Source of the DNA: Maricaulis sp.
GTDB lineage: Bacteria; Pseudomonadota; Alphaproteobacteria; Caulobacterales; Maricaulaceae
Length of the DNA: 53,259 bases
Direction of reading: 5' to 3'
Assembly: GCF_017642925.1 (NCBI RefSeq)
Contig: NZ_JAEPOL010000025.1
Coordinates: 1 to 53,259, forward strand
Under the pieces are notes generated by a model. The model was not told where the DNA came from, did no database searches, and saw nothing but the letters and a program-made list of their open reading frames with translations. Below, piece after piece: positions 43,703-52,761 of the stretch (its first letter is position 1; each line of letters opens with the position of its first letter). A program made the translations under genes and the position numbers.

Positions 43703-45400
43703 ATGAGCAAGATGAAGCTGACACGCCGTACCGCCCTGATCGGTGCCGCCGGTGCGGGCCTAGCCGTAAGCGCCTGCTCGAGCGGGTCGGAACGATTCGA
43801 ACCGCGTGCCGAGGGACATTTCCGGCATGGCGTGGCGTCGGGGGATCCGGACACGAACAGCATCATGCTCTGGACCGCACTGAGCGACGATGCCGGCGGC
43901 TGGCGCGGGGTCGAGGTCGCGCGCGACGAGGCCTTTGACGACGTGGTGTTCCAACAGGGCGAAGAGATCACCTATATCCAGCCGCAAGCGCTGGGCACGC
44001 TGAAAATCCTGGCGACGGGCCTGCAGCCGGGCGAGCGGTATTTCTACCGCTTCCGCCTCAACGAGACCTATTCTCCCGTTGGCGTCACCCGCACCCTGCC
44101 CGAAGGCGCGGTCGAGCAATTCCGGATCGGTGTCTTCTCCTGCTCAAACTTTCCGGCCGGGCATTTCAACGTCTATCGCGAGGCGGCGGAGAATGGCGAG
44201 CTGGATCTCGTCCTGCACCTGGGCGACTACATCTACGAATACGCGATGGGCGAGTATGCGACCGGCGACGCCGAGGCGCTGAATCGTGTGCCCGATCCGG
44301 TGCACGAGATCGTGTCGCATGCCGACTATGTCGCGCGGCACGCCCAGTACAAGTCCGACCCGGACCTGCAGGCGCTGCATGCGGCGGCGCCCTGGATCAT
44401 GAGCTGGGACGATCACGAGACGGCGAACAATTCCTGGACCGGCGGCGCCCAGAACCACAATGACGGCGAGGGGCGCTGGGAAGACCGGCGCGAGGCCGCG
44501 CTGCGGGCCTGGTATGACTGGACGCCCTCGCGGGAGCCGGAAGATCTGCGCAATCGCTATGGCGTCTACGAGATCGGCAATCTGGCGACGCTGTGCCTGA
44601 TCGAGAGCCGTCTGTCGGCACGCGACCAGGAGATCCTGAACGAGACGTTCCCGGTCGCCTCGGATGCCGATATCGAGGATCCCGAAGTCGTGGCCGCCGT
44701 CGATGCGTGGAAGCGCGATGTTGTCGGGGCCGAGGATCGCGAGCTGATCGGCGCGGCCCAGATCGCCGGCATCCGCGAAGCCTGCGCGGCCTCTATCGCC
44801 GCGGGCAAGCCGTGGCGCATCCTGGCCAACCAGGTGATCATGAGCCGGGTGAATTTCCCGAATTTCGCCGAGGAAATGCCGGGATGGCTGCGCTGGTGGG
44901 CGACGCGGGACAGCGAGTTCGCCCGCAATTTCATCATGCGCACGCGGTTCGAAATCCCGTTCAATCTGGATATGTGGGATGGTTATCCGGCCGAGCGCGA
45001 GCGTCTGTTTGCAGCCCTTCGCGAGGCCGATGCCGACGTCATCACGCTGACCGGCGATGTGCACTCCTTCTGGGCCAACGAGCTGACGGATGCGCAGGGC
45101 AATCTTGTCGGGACGGAGTTCGTCGGCTCGTCAGTGACCTCACCGGCGCCTTTCTCCAGCTTCGCTGCGCCCGGTGTCGACTATGGCCAGATGATGCGTG
45201 ACGCCAATCCCGATGTTGCCCACTGCAACATGGTCGATCATGGCTATATCCGCCTGACCCTGACGCCCGGCGAGGCACAGGCCGACTATGTCACCGTGTC
45301 GACCATCCTGCAGCGCGACTACCGGGCCGGACTGGACAGCCAGTGGCGTATCGGCCGCCCGTCAAACGGCAGCGTTCCGCGTGTCGAGCGGCTGGGCTAG
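43703..45400 (+). CDS. phoD: PhoD-type alkaline phosphatase, Tat lipoprotein
   Basis: Phosphodiesterase/alkaline phosphatase of the PhoD family, 565 residues. The N-terminus joins a twin-arginine motif (KLTRRTALIG) with a lipobox (AVSAC, Cys25), so it is predicted to be folded in the cytoplasm, exported by Tat and lipidated. Metal and active-site motifs are FSCSNFPAG (146-154), HLGDYIYEY (172-180), SWDDHETANN (234-243) and, later, LTGDVHSFWANEL. The family uses calcium and iron. It lies behind the PhoB-controlled receptor; no separate Pho box is visible in the 146-bp gap, so read-through or an unrecognised promoter must drive it. Confidence 0.92.
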   Translation: MSKMKLTRRTALIGAAGAGLAVSACSSGSERFEPRAEGHFRHGVASGDPDTNSIMLWTALSDDAGGWRGVEVARDEAFDDVVFQQGEEITYIQPQALGTLKILATGLQPGERYFYRFRLNETYSPVGVTRTLPEGAVEQFRIGVFSCSNFPAGHFNVYREAAENGELDLVLHLGDYIYEYAMGEYATGDAEALNRVPDPVHEIVSHADYVARHAQYKSDPDLQALHAAAPWIMSWDDHETANNSWTGGAQNHNDGEGRWEDRREAALRAWYDWTPSREPEDLRNRYGVYEIGNLATLCLIESRLSARDQEILNETFPVASDADIEDPEVVAAVDAWKRDVVGAEDRELIGAAQIAGIREACAASIAAGKPWRILANQVIMSRVNFPNFAEEMPGWLRWWATRDSEFARNFIMRTRFEIPFNLDMWDGYPAERERLFAALREADADVITLTGDVHSFWANELTDAQGNLVGTEFVGSSVTSPAPFSSFAAPGVDYGQMMRDANPDVAHCNMVDHGYIRLTLTPGEAQADYVTVSTILQRDYRAGLDSQWRIGRPSNGSVPRVERLG

Positions 45401-45459
45401 AGCATTTTCAGCGAAAGCGGGCACCGGTTTCGCGGTTCGAAAATGCGGCCGCGGAAGCA

Positions 45460-45825
45460 CTAACTTGTTGCGCAGGCGTTGGCGGACCGTTTCAGACGGG
45501 TGCCCACGTCGACGATGGCCTCGATCACCGGCAGCAACTCGCGGCCGAGCTCGGTCAGTGCGTATTCGACGCTGGGCGGCGAGGTCGGCTGCACGGTGCG
45601 CACCACCACGCCCTTCCTGCCGAGCTCCTTCAGGCGTGCAGAAAGTACCTTGGCCGAGATTGGCGGGATGTCGGCCTCCAGTTCGGAGAAGCGGCGCGGA
45701 CCGCCGGCGAGGTGCCAGATCACATAGGGCGTCCAGGCCCCGCCGAGCAGTTGCATGCACTCGTTCACGGGGCAGTGCGTGCCGTCATCGAGGGGCCGGG
45801 ATGTGTTGCGGCGGCGTTTCAGCAT
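45460..45825 (-). CDS. HxlR-family transcriptional regulator
   Basis: A 121-residue winged-helix regulator. HCPVNECMQLLGGAWTPYVIWHLAGG at 17-42 is the opening of the HxlR domain, with RFSELEADIPPISAKVLSARLKEL as the recognition region. Cys18 and Cys23 are placed where redox- or quinone-sensing members (YodB, QorR) carry their reactive Cys. It is divergent from nitronate monooxygenase and glutathione transferase genes, which it probably controls. Confidence 0.9.
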   Translation of the reverse strand: MLKRRRNTSRPLDDGTHCPVNECMQLLGGAWTPYVIWHLAGGPRRFSELEADIPPISAKVLSARLKELGRKGVVVRTVQPTSPPSVEYALTELGRELLPVIEAIVDVGTRLKRSANACATS

Positions 45826-45890
45826 GCTGGGGCTCCGGAAAGCTGCTTACCGCGGGGATAGTACAAAACGCCGCTTACGCCTACTCACAA

Positions 45891-45907
45891 GGTTACATTT
45901 CGTAATC
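45891..45907. promoter_or_regulatory. Candidate HxlR operator
   Basis: GGTTAC, ATTTC, GTAATC: an imperfect inverted repeat (11 of 12 arm positions pair) in the divergent gap, with core TTAC-N5-GTAA resembling operators of HxlR regulators. Confidence 0.5.
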
Positions 45908-45951
45908 ACGTGCCCATCTGTCTCCCGACCGCAGCGGACAGGAGGCAAGCG

Positions 45952-47028
45952 ATGGCGGAGCGAAGCGAGGTTCAATCACGGATCGGGATCGAGCATCCGG
46001 TGGTGCAGGGACCGTTCGGCGGCGGACTGTCGACGGTTGAACTGACGACGGCCGTATCGAATGCCGGCGGGCTTGGCTCGTTCGGTGCCCATATTCTCGA
46101 ACCGGACGGCATCGAGGCCCTGGCACGCGATCTGAGAGCGGCAACGGACGGGCCTTTCGCGCTCAATCTCTGGGTCAGCGATCACGATCCGGGCGGGGAT
46201 CCCTTTCCGAAGGCGGCGTTTGACGCTGTCTGGCCAGTCTTCGAACCCTATTTCCGCGAATACGGCCTCGACCGGCCGGAACCGCCGGCGCGCTACCATC
46301 CGCGTTTTGAAGACCAGGTCGAGGCGATCCTGGCTGTGCAGCCGCGGGTCTTCTCCTTTGTGTTCGGCGTGCCCGACCGCGCCATCCTGGAGGCGTGCCG
46401 CAGCCGGGACATCCTGACGCTGGGCGCCGCGACGACACTGGCCGAAGCCGAGGCGCTCGCGGATGCCGGTGTCGATATCGTTCTCGCCACGGGTTTCGAG
46501 GCCGGCGGCCATCGCCCCGCCTTTCTCGAACCGGCCGAAGCCAATCTGATCGGCACCCTGCCGCTGACCCGCCAGATCGCGGCGCATCTTCGCGTGCCGG
46601 TGATTGCGGCCGGCGGAATTGCCGACCGGGCCGGTATCGATGCGGCCCTCACGCTGGGCGCCGGCGCGGCGCAACTGGGCACGGCCTTCCTGGCCTGCGC
46701 CGAGTCCGGCACCAATGACGCCCACCGCGATGTGCTGTTCTCACCGCGGGCCCGGCACACCGTCCTGACCCGTGCCTATACCGGCCGGCTGGCCCGCGGC
46801 ATTCCCAATCGCGTCATCGCCGAAATGGAAGCGCGCGCTGACCGCCTTCCGCCCTTTCCGGTGCAGGCCTGGTTCCTGGGTCATCTCAAGCATGCCGCGA
46901 TTGCGGCCGGCGATGAGGATTTTGCCTCGCTCTATGCCGGGCAGGGTGCGCCCCTGCTCCGCCACCGCAAGGCGGCCGATCTGATGGCGGATCTGAGCCG
47001 TCCAGCCGAGGTCCGGGCTGTCGCCTGA
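45952..47028 (+). CDS. Nitronate monooxygenase family flavoprotein
   Basis: An FMN-dependent TIM-barrel enzyme of 358 residues that oxidises nitronates such as propionate-3-nitronate. Motifs include HPVVQGPFGGGLST at the start, GAATTLAEAEALADAGVDIVLATGFEAGGHRP with the catalytic-type His, VIAAGGIADRAGIDAALTLGAGAAQLGTAFL for the FMN phosphate. ATG at 45952 follows AGGAGGC; the upstream extension to 45910 crosses the operator and is rejected. Quinone reductase activity is known in the family, which would suit the HxlR neighbour. Confidence 0.88.
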   Translation: MAERSEVQSRIGIEHPVVQGPFGGGLSTVELTTAVSNAGGLGSFGAHILEPDGIEALARDLRAATDGPFALNLWVSDHDPGGDPFPKAAFDAVWPVFEPYFREYGLDRPEPPARYHPRFEDQVEAILAVQPRVFSFVFGVPDRAILEACRSRDILTLGAATTLAEAEALADAGVDIVLATGFEAGGHRPAFLEPAEANLIGTLPLTRQIAAHLRVPVIAAGGIADRAGIDAALTLGAGAAQLGTAFLACAESGTNDAHRDVLFSPRARHTVLTRAYTGRLARGIPNRVIAEMEARADRLPPFPVQAWFLGHLKHAAIAAGDEDFASLYAGQGAPLLRHRKAADLMADLSRPAEVRAVA

Positions 47029-47072
47029 TCTCTCCCTCCACAACTTGCCAACCCCAGAAAGGATACCTTCCG

Positions 47073-47696
47073 ATGAAACTCTATTTTGCTCCGGGCGCCT
47101 GTTCGCTTTCGCCCCATATTGTCCTGCGCGAGGCCGGTGTACCGGTTGAGCTGGAGCGCGTCGATCTGGCCGAGGGCCGGATCGTGTCGACCGGCGAAGC
47201 TTTCCGCTCGGTCAATCCGAAGGGCTATGTGCCGGCGCTGGAAGTCACGCCGGGCGAGGTCGTCACTGAAGGCGCGGCCATCGTTCAGCACATCGCGGAT
47301 TCCAATCCCCAGGCCGGATTGGCACCGGCCGCCGGCACGCTGGCGCGGGCCCGGGTGAATGAGTGGCTGACCTTCCTCTCCTCCGAACTTCACAAGGCCT
47401 TCTCGCCCCTGTTTCGCCCCGACAACAGCGAGGAGGTGAAGTCTGCCGCGATCGAACGCGTTGCCAATCGCCTCGACCATATCGAAAGCGTGCTGGACGA
47501 TGGCCGCAGCTATCTGACCGGCGACACCTTCACCATCGCCGACGCCTATCTCTTCACCCTCACCAACTGGACCGGTCCCACGGGTATCGGCCTGGGCAGC
47601 CGGTCGAAGCTGATGGCCTACATGGACCGCGTGCGCCAGCGGCCGGCGGTTCTGGCTGCACTGGAGGCCGAAGGCCTGCTGCAGCCGGCGGCCTGA
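47073..47696 (+). CDS. Glutathione S-transferase, beta-class like
   Basis: Conjugates glutathione to electrophiles. 207 residues with the bacterial beta-class start MKLYFAPGACSLSPHIVLREAG, Cys10 being the class's key residue. The thioredoxin-like domain continues with NPKGYVPALEV and EGAAIVQHIAD, then the helical domain with FTIADAYLFTLTNW. It follows the nitronate monooxygenase gene by 44 bp and is probably cotranscribed, forming a detoxification unit with the HxlR regulator. Confidence 0.92.
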   Translation: MKLYFAPGACSLSPHIVLREAGVPVELERVDLAEGRIVSTGEAFRSVNPKGYVPALEVTPGEVVTEGAAIVQHIADSNPQAGLAPAAGTLARARVNEWLTFLSSELHKAFSPLFRPDNSEEVKSAAIERVANRLDHIESVLDDGRSYLTGDTFTIADAYLFTLTNWTGPTGIGLGSRSKLMAYMDRVRQRPAVLAALEAEGLLQPAA

Positions 47697-47708
47697 TCCG
47701 GATACGAA

Positions 47709-47734
47709 AACGGGCGGCCGAAGGGCCGCCCGTT
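47709..47734. terminator. Bidirectional terminator
   Basis: AACGGGCGGCC pairs perfectly with GGCCGCCCGTT over GAAG. It separates the convergent gst and DUF4168-like genes. Confidence 0.88.
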
Positions 47735-47762
47735 CATTCCCGCTGTCAAGCGTGTCTGCGGC

Positions 47763-48155
47763 CTAGTTGCCGGCCTGCGCCTGGGCTTCGGCCTGGATGC
47801 GGGCCGCAACGCTCTGGTCGGTGCGGGCGGCATTGGCGATGGAGTTGTACTCGACCACGGTCAGTCCGGCGTCCTGTACAATGGTCTCCATCTCGGCCTG
47901 GGCCTCCTGCTGGATCTGGGCCTGAGCTTCCTGGCTTTCGGCTGCCTGCATGCGCGGCTGGATGTCCTGGACGAGGGCGTTGATGCCGTTGGCGGCTTCC
48001 ACGAAAGCGGTGACCTGCGCATCGGTGAGGGTGAAGGTCTCGGCCGCTCCGGCTTCGGCGCCGGCCTGGGCCGGGTCCTGGGCGAATACGGGGGCGGCGG
48101 CAGCGCCTGCCAGCGCGGTTGCAGACAGGGCGGCGGTCAAAATCTTGTGCATCAT
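47763..48155 (-). CDS. DUF4168-like secreted protein
   Basis: A 130-residue exported protein. A signal peptide (ILTAALSATALAGAAAAPVFAQ) precedes an Ala/Gln-rich helical domain with TDAQVTAFVEAANGINALVQDIQPRM and YNSIANAARTDQSVAARIQ, matching the DUF4168 layout. Function unknown. Two ATGs are adjacent at the start (48155 and 48152). Confidence 0.82.
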   Translation of the reverse strand: MMHKILTAALSATALAGAAAAPVFAQDPAQAGAEAGAAETFTLTDAQVTAFVEAANGINALVQDIQPRMQAAESQEAQAQIQQEAQAEMETIVQDAGLTVVEYNSIANAARTDQSVAARIQAEAQAQAGN

Positions 48156-48344
48156 GAGAGTGTCTTCCCGGTTGCTGAACAGTATCTGGGTTCAATGGCC
48201 CAATAGCGTGGGAACGACACCGGTCTAACAATGTTCCATTACAATTTCACCACATGTATACAGCTCATGGTTTTGCCGCATTTGTTGTGACGGGACCAAA
48301 AAGTACTGAGATTGTATTTCTTGATAACTCAACCGGCCTGGTTC

Positions 48345-49241
48345 TCAGGGTTTGCGGTATCGCAGTGCCTCGACGAAAAGTCTGAGTGCCGGCGGCATCT
48401 GGCGGCGGCTGGGATAATAAAGATGGTATCCGGGAAAGGGCGGGCACCAGTCCTCCAGCACACGTACGAGCCGGCCTGCTTCGATATCCTCGCGCAAATA
48501 GTCTTCAGGCAGGCAGGTCAGGCCGAGACCGGCCCGGGCCGCGGCGAGCACCACACGCGGATCATTGCAGGTGAATTGTCCGGAGACGCGCACATTCAGT
48601 GCCCGGCCGTCCTGCTCGAACTCCCAGGCATAAAGACCGCCGCGCGTCGGCAGGCGCAGATTGATGCAGGCGTGCCGGGTGAGGTTGTGCGGCGTCGCGG
48701 GCTGGCCGTGCTGCCTGAAATAGTCCGGCGTGGCAGCCACAGCCATGCGGATGTCGGGACTGATCGGGATCGCGATCATGTCCTTCTCGACTTCCTCGCC
48801 CAGGCGCACGCCGGCGTCGAACCGGCCTGCGACGATGTCGACGAGACGCTGGTCGATGGCGATCTCGATCTCGATACCGGGATGTTCGGCCATGATCCGG
48901 GCTGCCGCGGGCAGAAGCAGGGTCTCGGCGATGTCCAGACTGCTGGTCACGCGCAGCGTTCCTGCCGGGCGCCCGCCCATGGAGGCCACCGTATCGAGTT
49001 CCGACTGGATGCTGGAGAACGCCGGGCGCAGGGTGGCGGCGAGCTGCTCGCCGGCCGCCGTGGGAGCTACATTGCGGGTGGTCCGGGTGAGCAGGCGCAC
49101 GCCTAGCCGGTCCTCAAGCCGCCGGACCGCATGACTGAGTGCGGATTGCGACGTCCCGAGCTGCGCCGCCGCGCCCGTAAAGCTGCGCGCATCGGCCACC
49201 CCGAGAAAGGCGATCAGGTCGCCGAGTTCCTCTCGTCTCAT
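48345..49241 (-). CDS. LysR-family transcriptional regulator
   Basis: A 298-residue LysR regulator. The N-terminal winged helix-turn-helix reads DLIAFLGVADARSFTGAAAQLGTSQSALSHAVRRLEDRLGVRLLTRTTRNVAPT in family style, followed by the effector domain (GTLRVTSSLDIAETLLLPA, DAGVRLGEEVEKDMIAIPI). It is close to the CrgA/AaeR-type group that often controls oxidoreductases. Divergent from the alcohol dehydrogenase gene, with a nested inverted repeat between them. Confidence 0.93.
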   Translation of the reverse strand: MRREELGDLIAFLGVADARSFTGAAAQLGTSQSALSHAVRRLEDRLGVRLLTRTTRNVAPTAAGEQLAATLRPAFSSIQSELDTVASMGGRPAGTLRVTSSLDIAETLLLPAAARIMAEHPGIEIEIAIDQRLVDIVAGRFDAGVRLGEEVEKDMIAIPISPDIRMAVAATPDYFRQHGQPATPHNLTRHACINLRLPTRGGLYAWEFEQDGRALNVRVSGQFTCNDPRVVLAAARAGLGLTCLPEDYLREDIEAGRLVRVLEDWCPPFPGYHLYYPSRRQMPPALRLFVEALRYRKP

Positions 49242-49255
49242 TCATGAAACTCCGG

Positions 49256-49308
49256 TATAGGCTTATTGCTGATTATGCGGGTTCAGCGAATAAGTCACCT
49301 CGCCTATA
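49256..49308. promoter_or_regulatory. Nested inverted repeat in the lysR-adh gap
   Basis: Outer arms TATAGGC (49256-49262) and GCCTATA (49302-49308) are perfect complements. Inner arms CTTATTGCTGA (49262-49272) and TCAGCGAATAAG (49283-49294) differ by one extra base. This is a likely LysR operator covering both divergent promoters. Confidence 0.65.
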
Positions 49309-49383
49309 TCAGGCTCAAGCGCGCCGCCGATGCAGCGCGCACCGCTTGCCGGTCCCGGAACAAATCCATTCGAGAGAGCTGAC

Positions 49384-50442
49384 ATGAAGACGATTGGCTA
49401 TGCCGCCCACAGCGCTGACACACCCTTGGTGCCATACACATTCGAGCGCCGCGGCCTGCGTGCCGACGATGTGGCGATCGATATCCTCTATTGCGGTGTC
49501 TGCCATTCAGACCTGCACACCGCGCGTGGCGACTGGGCGGGTACGGTCTACCCCAACATCCCCGGTCACGAGATTGTCGGCCGTGTGACGGCGGTCGGTC
49601 CGGATGTCAGCAAGTTCGCCGTCGGCGATACCGTCGCCGTGGGCTGCATGGTCGACAGCTGCCAGGATTGCGATCGCTGCCACGACGACGAAGAGCAATA
49701 CTGCCGCAACGGGTTCACCGCGACCTATAACAGCCCGGACCGGATCACCGGCGACAACACGCTGGGCGGCTATTCCAAACATGTCATCGTGCGTGAGGCC
49801 TTTGTCCTGCGTGTGCCGGCAACGCTCGACGTGTCGCGGGTGGCGCCGCTCCTGTGTGCCGGCATCACCACTTATTCACCGCTGCGCACCTGGAATGTCG
49901 GCAAGGGCAGCCGGGTCGGAGTGGTCGGCATGGGCGGTCTGGGGCATATGGCGATCAAGCTGGCTGTCGGCCTCGGTGCCCATGTCACCGTGATCAGCCG
50001 CAGCCCGTCCAAGGAGGCCGATGCGAGCGAACTCGGTGCCGATGCCTTCCTGATCTCGTCGGACAAGGCGGCGATGAAGGCGGCGCGCAACAGTTTCGAC
50101 CTGATCGTGGACACCGTGCCGGTCAAGCACGACCTCAACCCCTACATGCCCCTGCTCGACGTCGACGGCACGCTGTGCCTGGTCGGACAGGTCGGCCCGC
50201 TGGAGGAACTGGTGTCCGTGCCGCTGATCATGGGCCGCCGCCGGGTCGCGGGTTCCCTCATCGGGGGTATCGCCGAGACCCAGGAAGTCCTCGATTTCTG
50301 TGGCCGGATGAACATCCTGCCGGAATGCGAGATGATCCGGATGGATGAGATCAACACGGCTTTCGAGCGCATGGAAAAAGCCGATGTGCGCTACCGCTTC
50401 GTGATCGACATGTCGTCGCTGGAGGTGCCGGACGCCGCCTAG
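49384..50442 (+). CDS. Zinc-dependent alcohol dehydrogenase (YahK/CAD-like)
   Basis: NAD(P)-dependent aldehyde/alcohol oxidoreductase of 352 residues. Catalytic zinc ligands: Cys40 in CGVCHSD, His62 in PGHEIVG and a later Cys in PLLCAGITTY. Structural zinc: Cys93, Cys96, Cys99 and Cys107. The Rossmann motif is VGVVGMGGLGHMAI. The pattern is that of the YahK/cinnamyl-alcohol-dehydrogenase branch, normally NADPH-dependent. ATG at 49384 follows GAGAG. The divergent LysR gene is the probable regulator, activating in response to an aldehyde. Confidence 0.92.
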   Translation: MKTIGYAAHSADTPLVPYTFERRGLRADDVAIDILYCGVCHSDLHTARGDWAGTVYPNIPGHEIVGRVTAVGPDVSKFAVGDTVAVGCMVDSCQDCDRCHDDEEQYCRNGFTATYNSPDRITGDNTLGGYSKHVIVREAFVLRVPATLDVSRVAPLLCAGITTYSPLRTWNVGKGSRVGVVGMGGLGHMAIKLAVGLGAHVTVISRSPSKEADASELGADAFLISSDKAAMKAARNSFDLIVDTVPVKHDLNPYMPLLDVDGTLCLVGQVGPLEELVSVPLIMGRRRVAGSLIGGIAETQEVLDFCGRMNILPECEMIRMDEINTAFERMEKADVRYRFVIDMSSLEVPDAA

Positions 50443-50467
50443 GCGCTCCGGCGCTGTCCGAAAAAAG

Positions 50468-50497
50468 AAAAGCCCCGTCCGGCCGGACGGGGCTTTT
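50468..50497. terminator. Bidirectional terminator
   Basis: AAAAGCCCCGTCC pairs with GGACGGGGCTTTT over GGCC, serving both the alcohol dehydrogenase gene and the convergent folE. Confidence 0.93.
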
Positions 50498-50518
50498 CTC
50501 TCGAACCGGTGTTTCGCG

Positions 50519-51142
50519 TCAGGCGCGTTCGACCATGCGGATGAAGCGGTCCTTCAGGGCCGGGTCGGTCTTGAACTCACCGGTGAAGGTGGTGGTGATG
50601 GTCGACACATTCGGGTGGTGCACGCCGCGGGTGGTCATGCACTGGTGCTTGGCGTCGATCAGGACGGCCACGCCCAGCGGCTGCATCGCCTCGGTCAGCG
50701 CGTCGGCGATCTGGGCCGTCATGGTTTCCTGCGTCTGCATGCGCTTGGAGAAGATCTCCACCACGCGGGCAATCTTGGAAATGCCGACCACGGCCTTGCG
50801 CGGCAGGTAGGCGACATGGGCCACGCCCAGGATCGGCGCGAGGTGGTGTTCGCAATGGCTCTCGACATCGATATTGGTCAGCATGACCATGTCGTCATAG
50901 CCCTGCACGTCCTCGAACGTCTTGCCGAGAGCGGCCATCGGATCGGCTTCATAGCCGGAGAACCATTCCGACCAGGCTTTCACGACGCGCTTGGGCGTGT
51001 CGATCAGGCCTTCGCGGGCCGGGTCGTCGCCCGCCCAGGCGATCAGCGTGCGGACGGCCTCCTCGGCCTCCTCGCGGGTCGGTTTGGAGTTTTTCACGCC
51101 AGCCAGGCGCGCAGCTTCAGGTGTCACGGCGTCCATCCCCAT
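50519..51142 (-). CDS. folE: GTP cyclohydrolase I
   Basis: First enzyme of tetrahydrofolate synthesis, converting GTP to dihydroneopterin triphosphate. 207 residues. Zinc ligands Cys97 and His100 are in [10 protein letters not shown] and the third is Cys168 in HQCMTTRG; the family ending FIRMVE is present. The start is ATG 51142 behind AAAGGA, with 51136 as alternative; the frame extends upstream but lacks family resemblance. Divergent from cysS. FolP is encoded 12 kb away. Confidence 0.95.
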   Translation of the reverse strand: MGMDAVTPEAARLAGVKNSKPTREEAEEAVRTLIAWAGDDPAREGLIDTPKRVVKAWSEWFSGYEADPMAALGKTFEDVQGYDDMVMLTNIDVESHCEHHLAPILGVAHVAYLPRKAVVGISKIARVVEIFSKRMQTQETMTAQIADALTEAMQPLGVAVLIDAKHQCMTTRGVHHPNVSTITTTFTGEFKTDPALKDRFIRMVERA

Positions 51143-51287
51143 GGATCCTTTCGTTGTCGGGTCGGTCCTGCGCGTATACGACAGGGCCGTAGTGCCGGTT
51201 TCCGGATCGAGGATGCAGAGCCGGATTTTTTCACCCGGAGCCTGAAATCCTCTGTTTTCGCGCCTCGGCGCTTGACGGTATTTAGGC

Positions 51288-51326
51288 CTTCCCTGCGTGA
51301 AATCCAATGATATGACCGCAGGGAAG
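51288..51326. promoter_or_regulatory. Long inverted repeat in the folE-cysS gap
   Basis: CTTCCCTGCG (51288-51297) and CGCAGGGAAG (51317-51326) are perfect 10-bp complements with a 19-nt spacer; a second small palindrome GTGAATTTTTCAC follows at 51329-51341. Either an operator or a leader hairpin for cysS. Confidence 0.4.
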
Positions 51327-51371
51327 ATGTGAATTTTTCACGCCCTTGACACAAACGGAACAGACAAGAAC

Positions 51372-52757
51372 ATGAAATCGCTCACCCTTTACGATACGAT
51401 GGCGCGGCGAAAGCGCGCATTCGAACCGATCGATCAGGACCGGGTGACGATGTATGTCTGCGGTCCGACGGTCTACAGCTACGCCCATATCGGCAATGCG
51501 CGTCCGCCGGTCGTGTTCGATGTGCTGCGCCGGGTGCTCGGATATCTCTACGGTGCCGAGAGCGTCGTGCTGGCGGCCAATATCACCGATATCGACGACA
51601 AGATCATGGCCGCCGCCCGCGAGAGCGGCGAGGGGATCGAGGCCGTGGCGACGAAGTTTGCCCGCATCTATCGCGAGGATCTCGATGCGCTGGGCATCGT
51701 GCCGCCGACGCTGGAGCCCAAGGCGACCGATCACATCCAGCCGATGATCGCCATGATGCAGCGCCTGGTCGATGGCGGTCATGCCTATGCGGCGGAAGGC
51801 CATGTCCTCTTCTCGGTGAAGTCCTACGAGGCCTATGGCGCGCTGTCCAAGCGCTCGCTCGACGACATGATCGCCGGGGCCCGGGTCGAGGTGGCGCCCT
51901 ACAAGAAGGACCCGTGCGATTTCGTGCTGTGGAAGCCGTCTGCCGATGACGAGCCGGGCTGGGACAGCCCCTGGGGCCGCGGCCGTCCGGGCTGGCACCT
52001 GGAATGCTCGGCCATGTGCGAGACGCATCTGGGCGAAACGATCGACATTCATGGCGGCGGCATCGACCTGGTCTTCCCGCACCATGAGAACGAGATCGCC
52101 CAGTCGACCTGCGCCCATGGCGGCAAGTCGATGGCCAATTACTGGCTGCACAATGGCTTTCTCAACATGGGCTCGGACAAGATGTCCAAGTCGCTGGGCA
52201 ATGTCGCGCTGATCCACGATCTCCTGAAATCCTGGCCGGGCGAAGTGCTGCGCTGCGCGCTGCTGACGGCGCATTATCGGGCTCCGCTGACCTGGAATTC
52301 GGATCTCCTGGCCAAGACCCGCCGTTCGCTCGACCGGATTTATGGCGTGCTGCGCCGCCTGGGCCATCTTGAAGCCGCGCCCGGCGATGTGCCCGAGGCC
52401 TTCCTCGATGCCCTGCTGGACGACATCAATACGCCCAAGGCGATGTCGGAGCTTTTCGCGCTGGCCGGTGAGGCCAACAAGGCGGAGACGCCGCAGGAAA
52501 AGGCCGAGGCCAAGGGCCGTCTGCTGGCAGCCGGTGCCCTGATGGGGCTGGGCCAGGCCGATCCGGATGCCTGGTTCGGCCTGACCGATATCGACCCGGA
52601 GGAACGCGCCGCGATCGATGCCCTCATCCTCAAGCGCCAGGAGGCGCGCGAGGCCAAGGACTGGGCGCTCGCCGACGAGGTGCGTGACGAACTCAATGCG
52701 CGGCAGATCCAGGTCGATGACGGGCCGGAAGGCTCGACCTGGCGGAAGATGGGATAA
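51372..52757 (+). CDS. cysS: Cysteinyl-tRNA synthetase
   Basis: Charges tRNA-Cys with cysteine. 461 residues of a class I synthetase: zinc-binding Cys30 in MYVCGPTVY, HIGN (39-42) as the HIGH motif, WHLECSAM and HHENEIAQS as further zinc/cysteine site segments, and KMSKS at 270-274. Length is normal. It is followed after 4 bp by a small acidic protein gene. Confidence 0.96.
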   Translation: MKSLTLYDTMARRKRAFEPIDQDRVTMYVCGPTVYSYAHIGNARPPVVFDVLRRVLGYLYGAESVVLAANITDIDDKIMAAARESGEGIEAVATKFARIYREDLDALGIVPPTLEPKATDHIQPMIAMMQRLVDGGHAYAAEGHVLFSVKSYEAYGALSKRSLDDMIAGARVEVAPYKKDPCDFVLWKPSADDEPGWDSPWGRGRPGWHLECSAMCETHLGETIDIHGGGIDLVFPHHENEIAQSTCAHGGKSMANYWLHNGFLNMGSDKMSKSLGNVALIHDLLKSWPGEVLRCALLTAHYRAPLTWNSDLLAKTRRSLDRIYGVLRRLGHLEAAPGDVPEAFLDALLDDINTPKAMSELFALAGEANKAETPQEKAEAKGRLLAAGALMGLGQADPDAWFGLTDIDPEERAAIDALILKRQEAREAKDWALADEVRDELNARQIQVDDGPEGSTWRKMG

Positions 52758-52761
52758 CACC

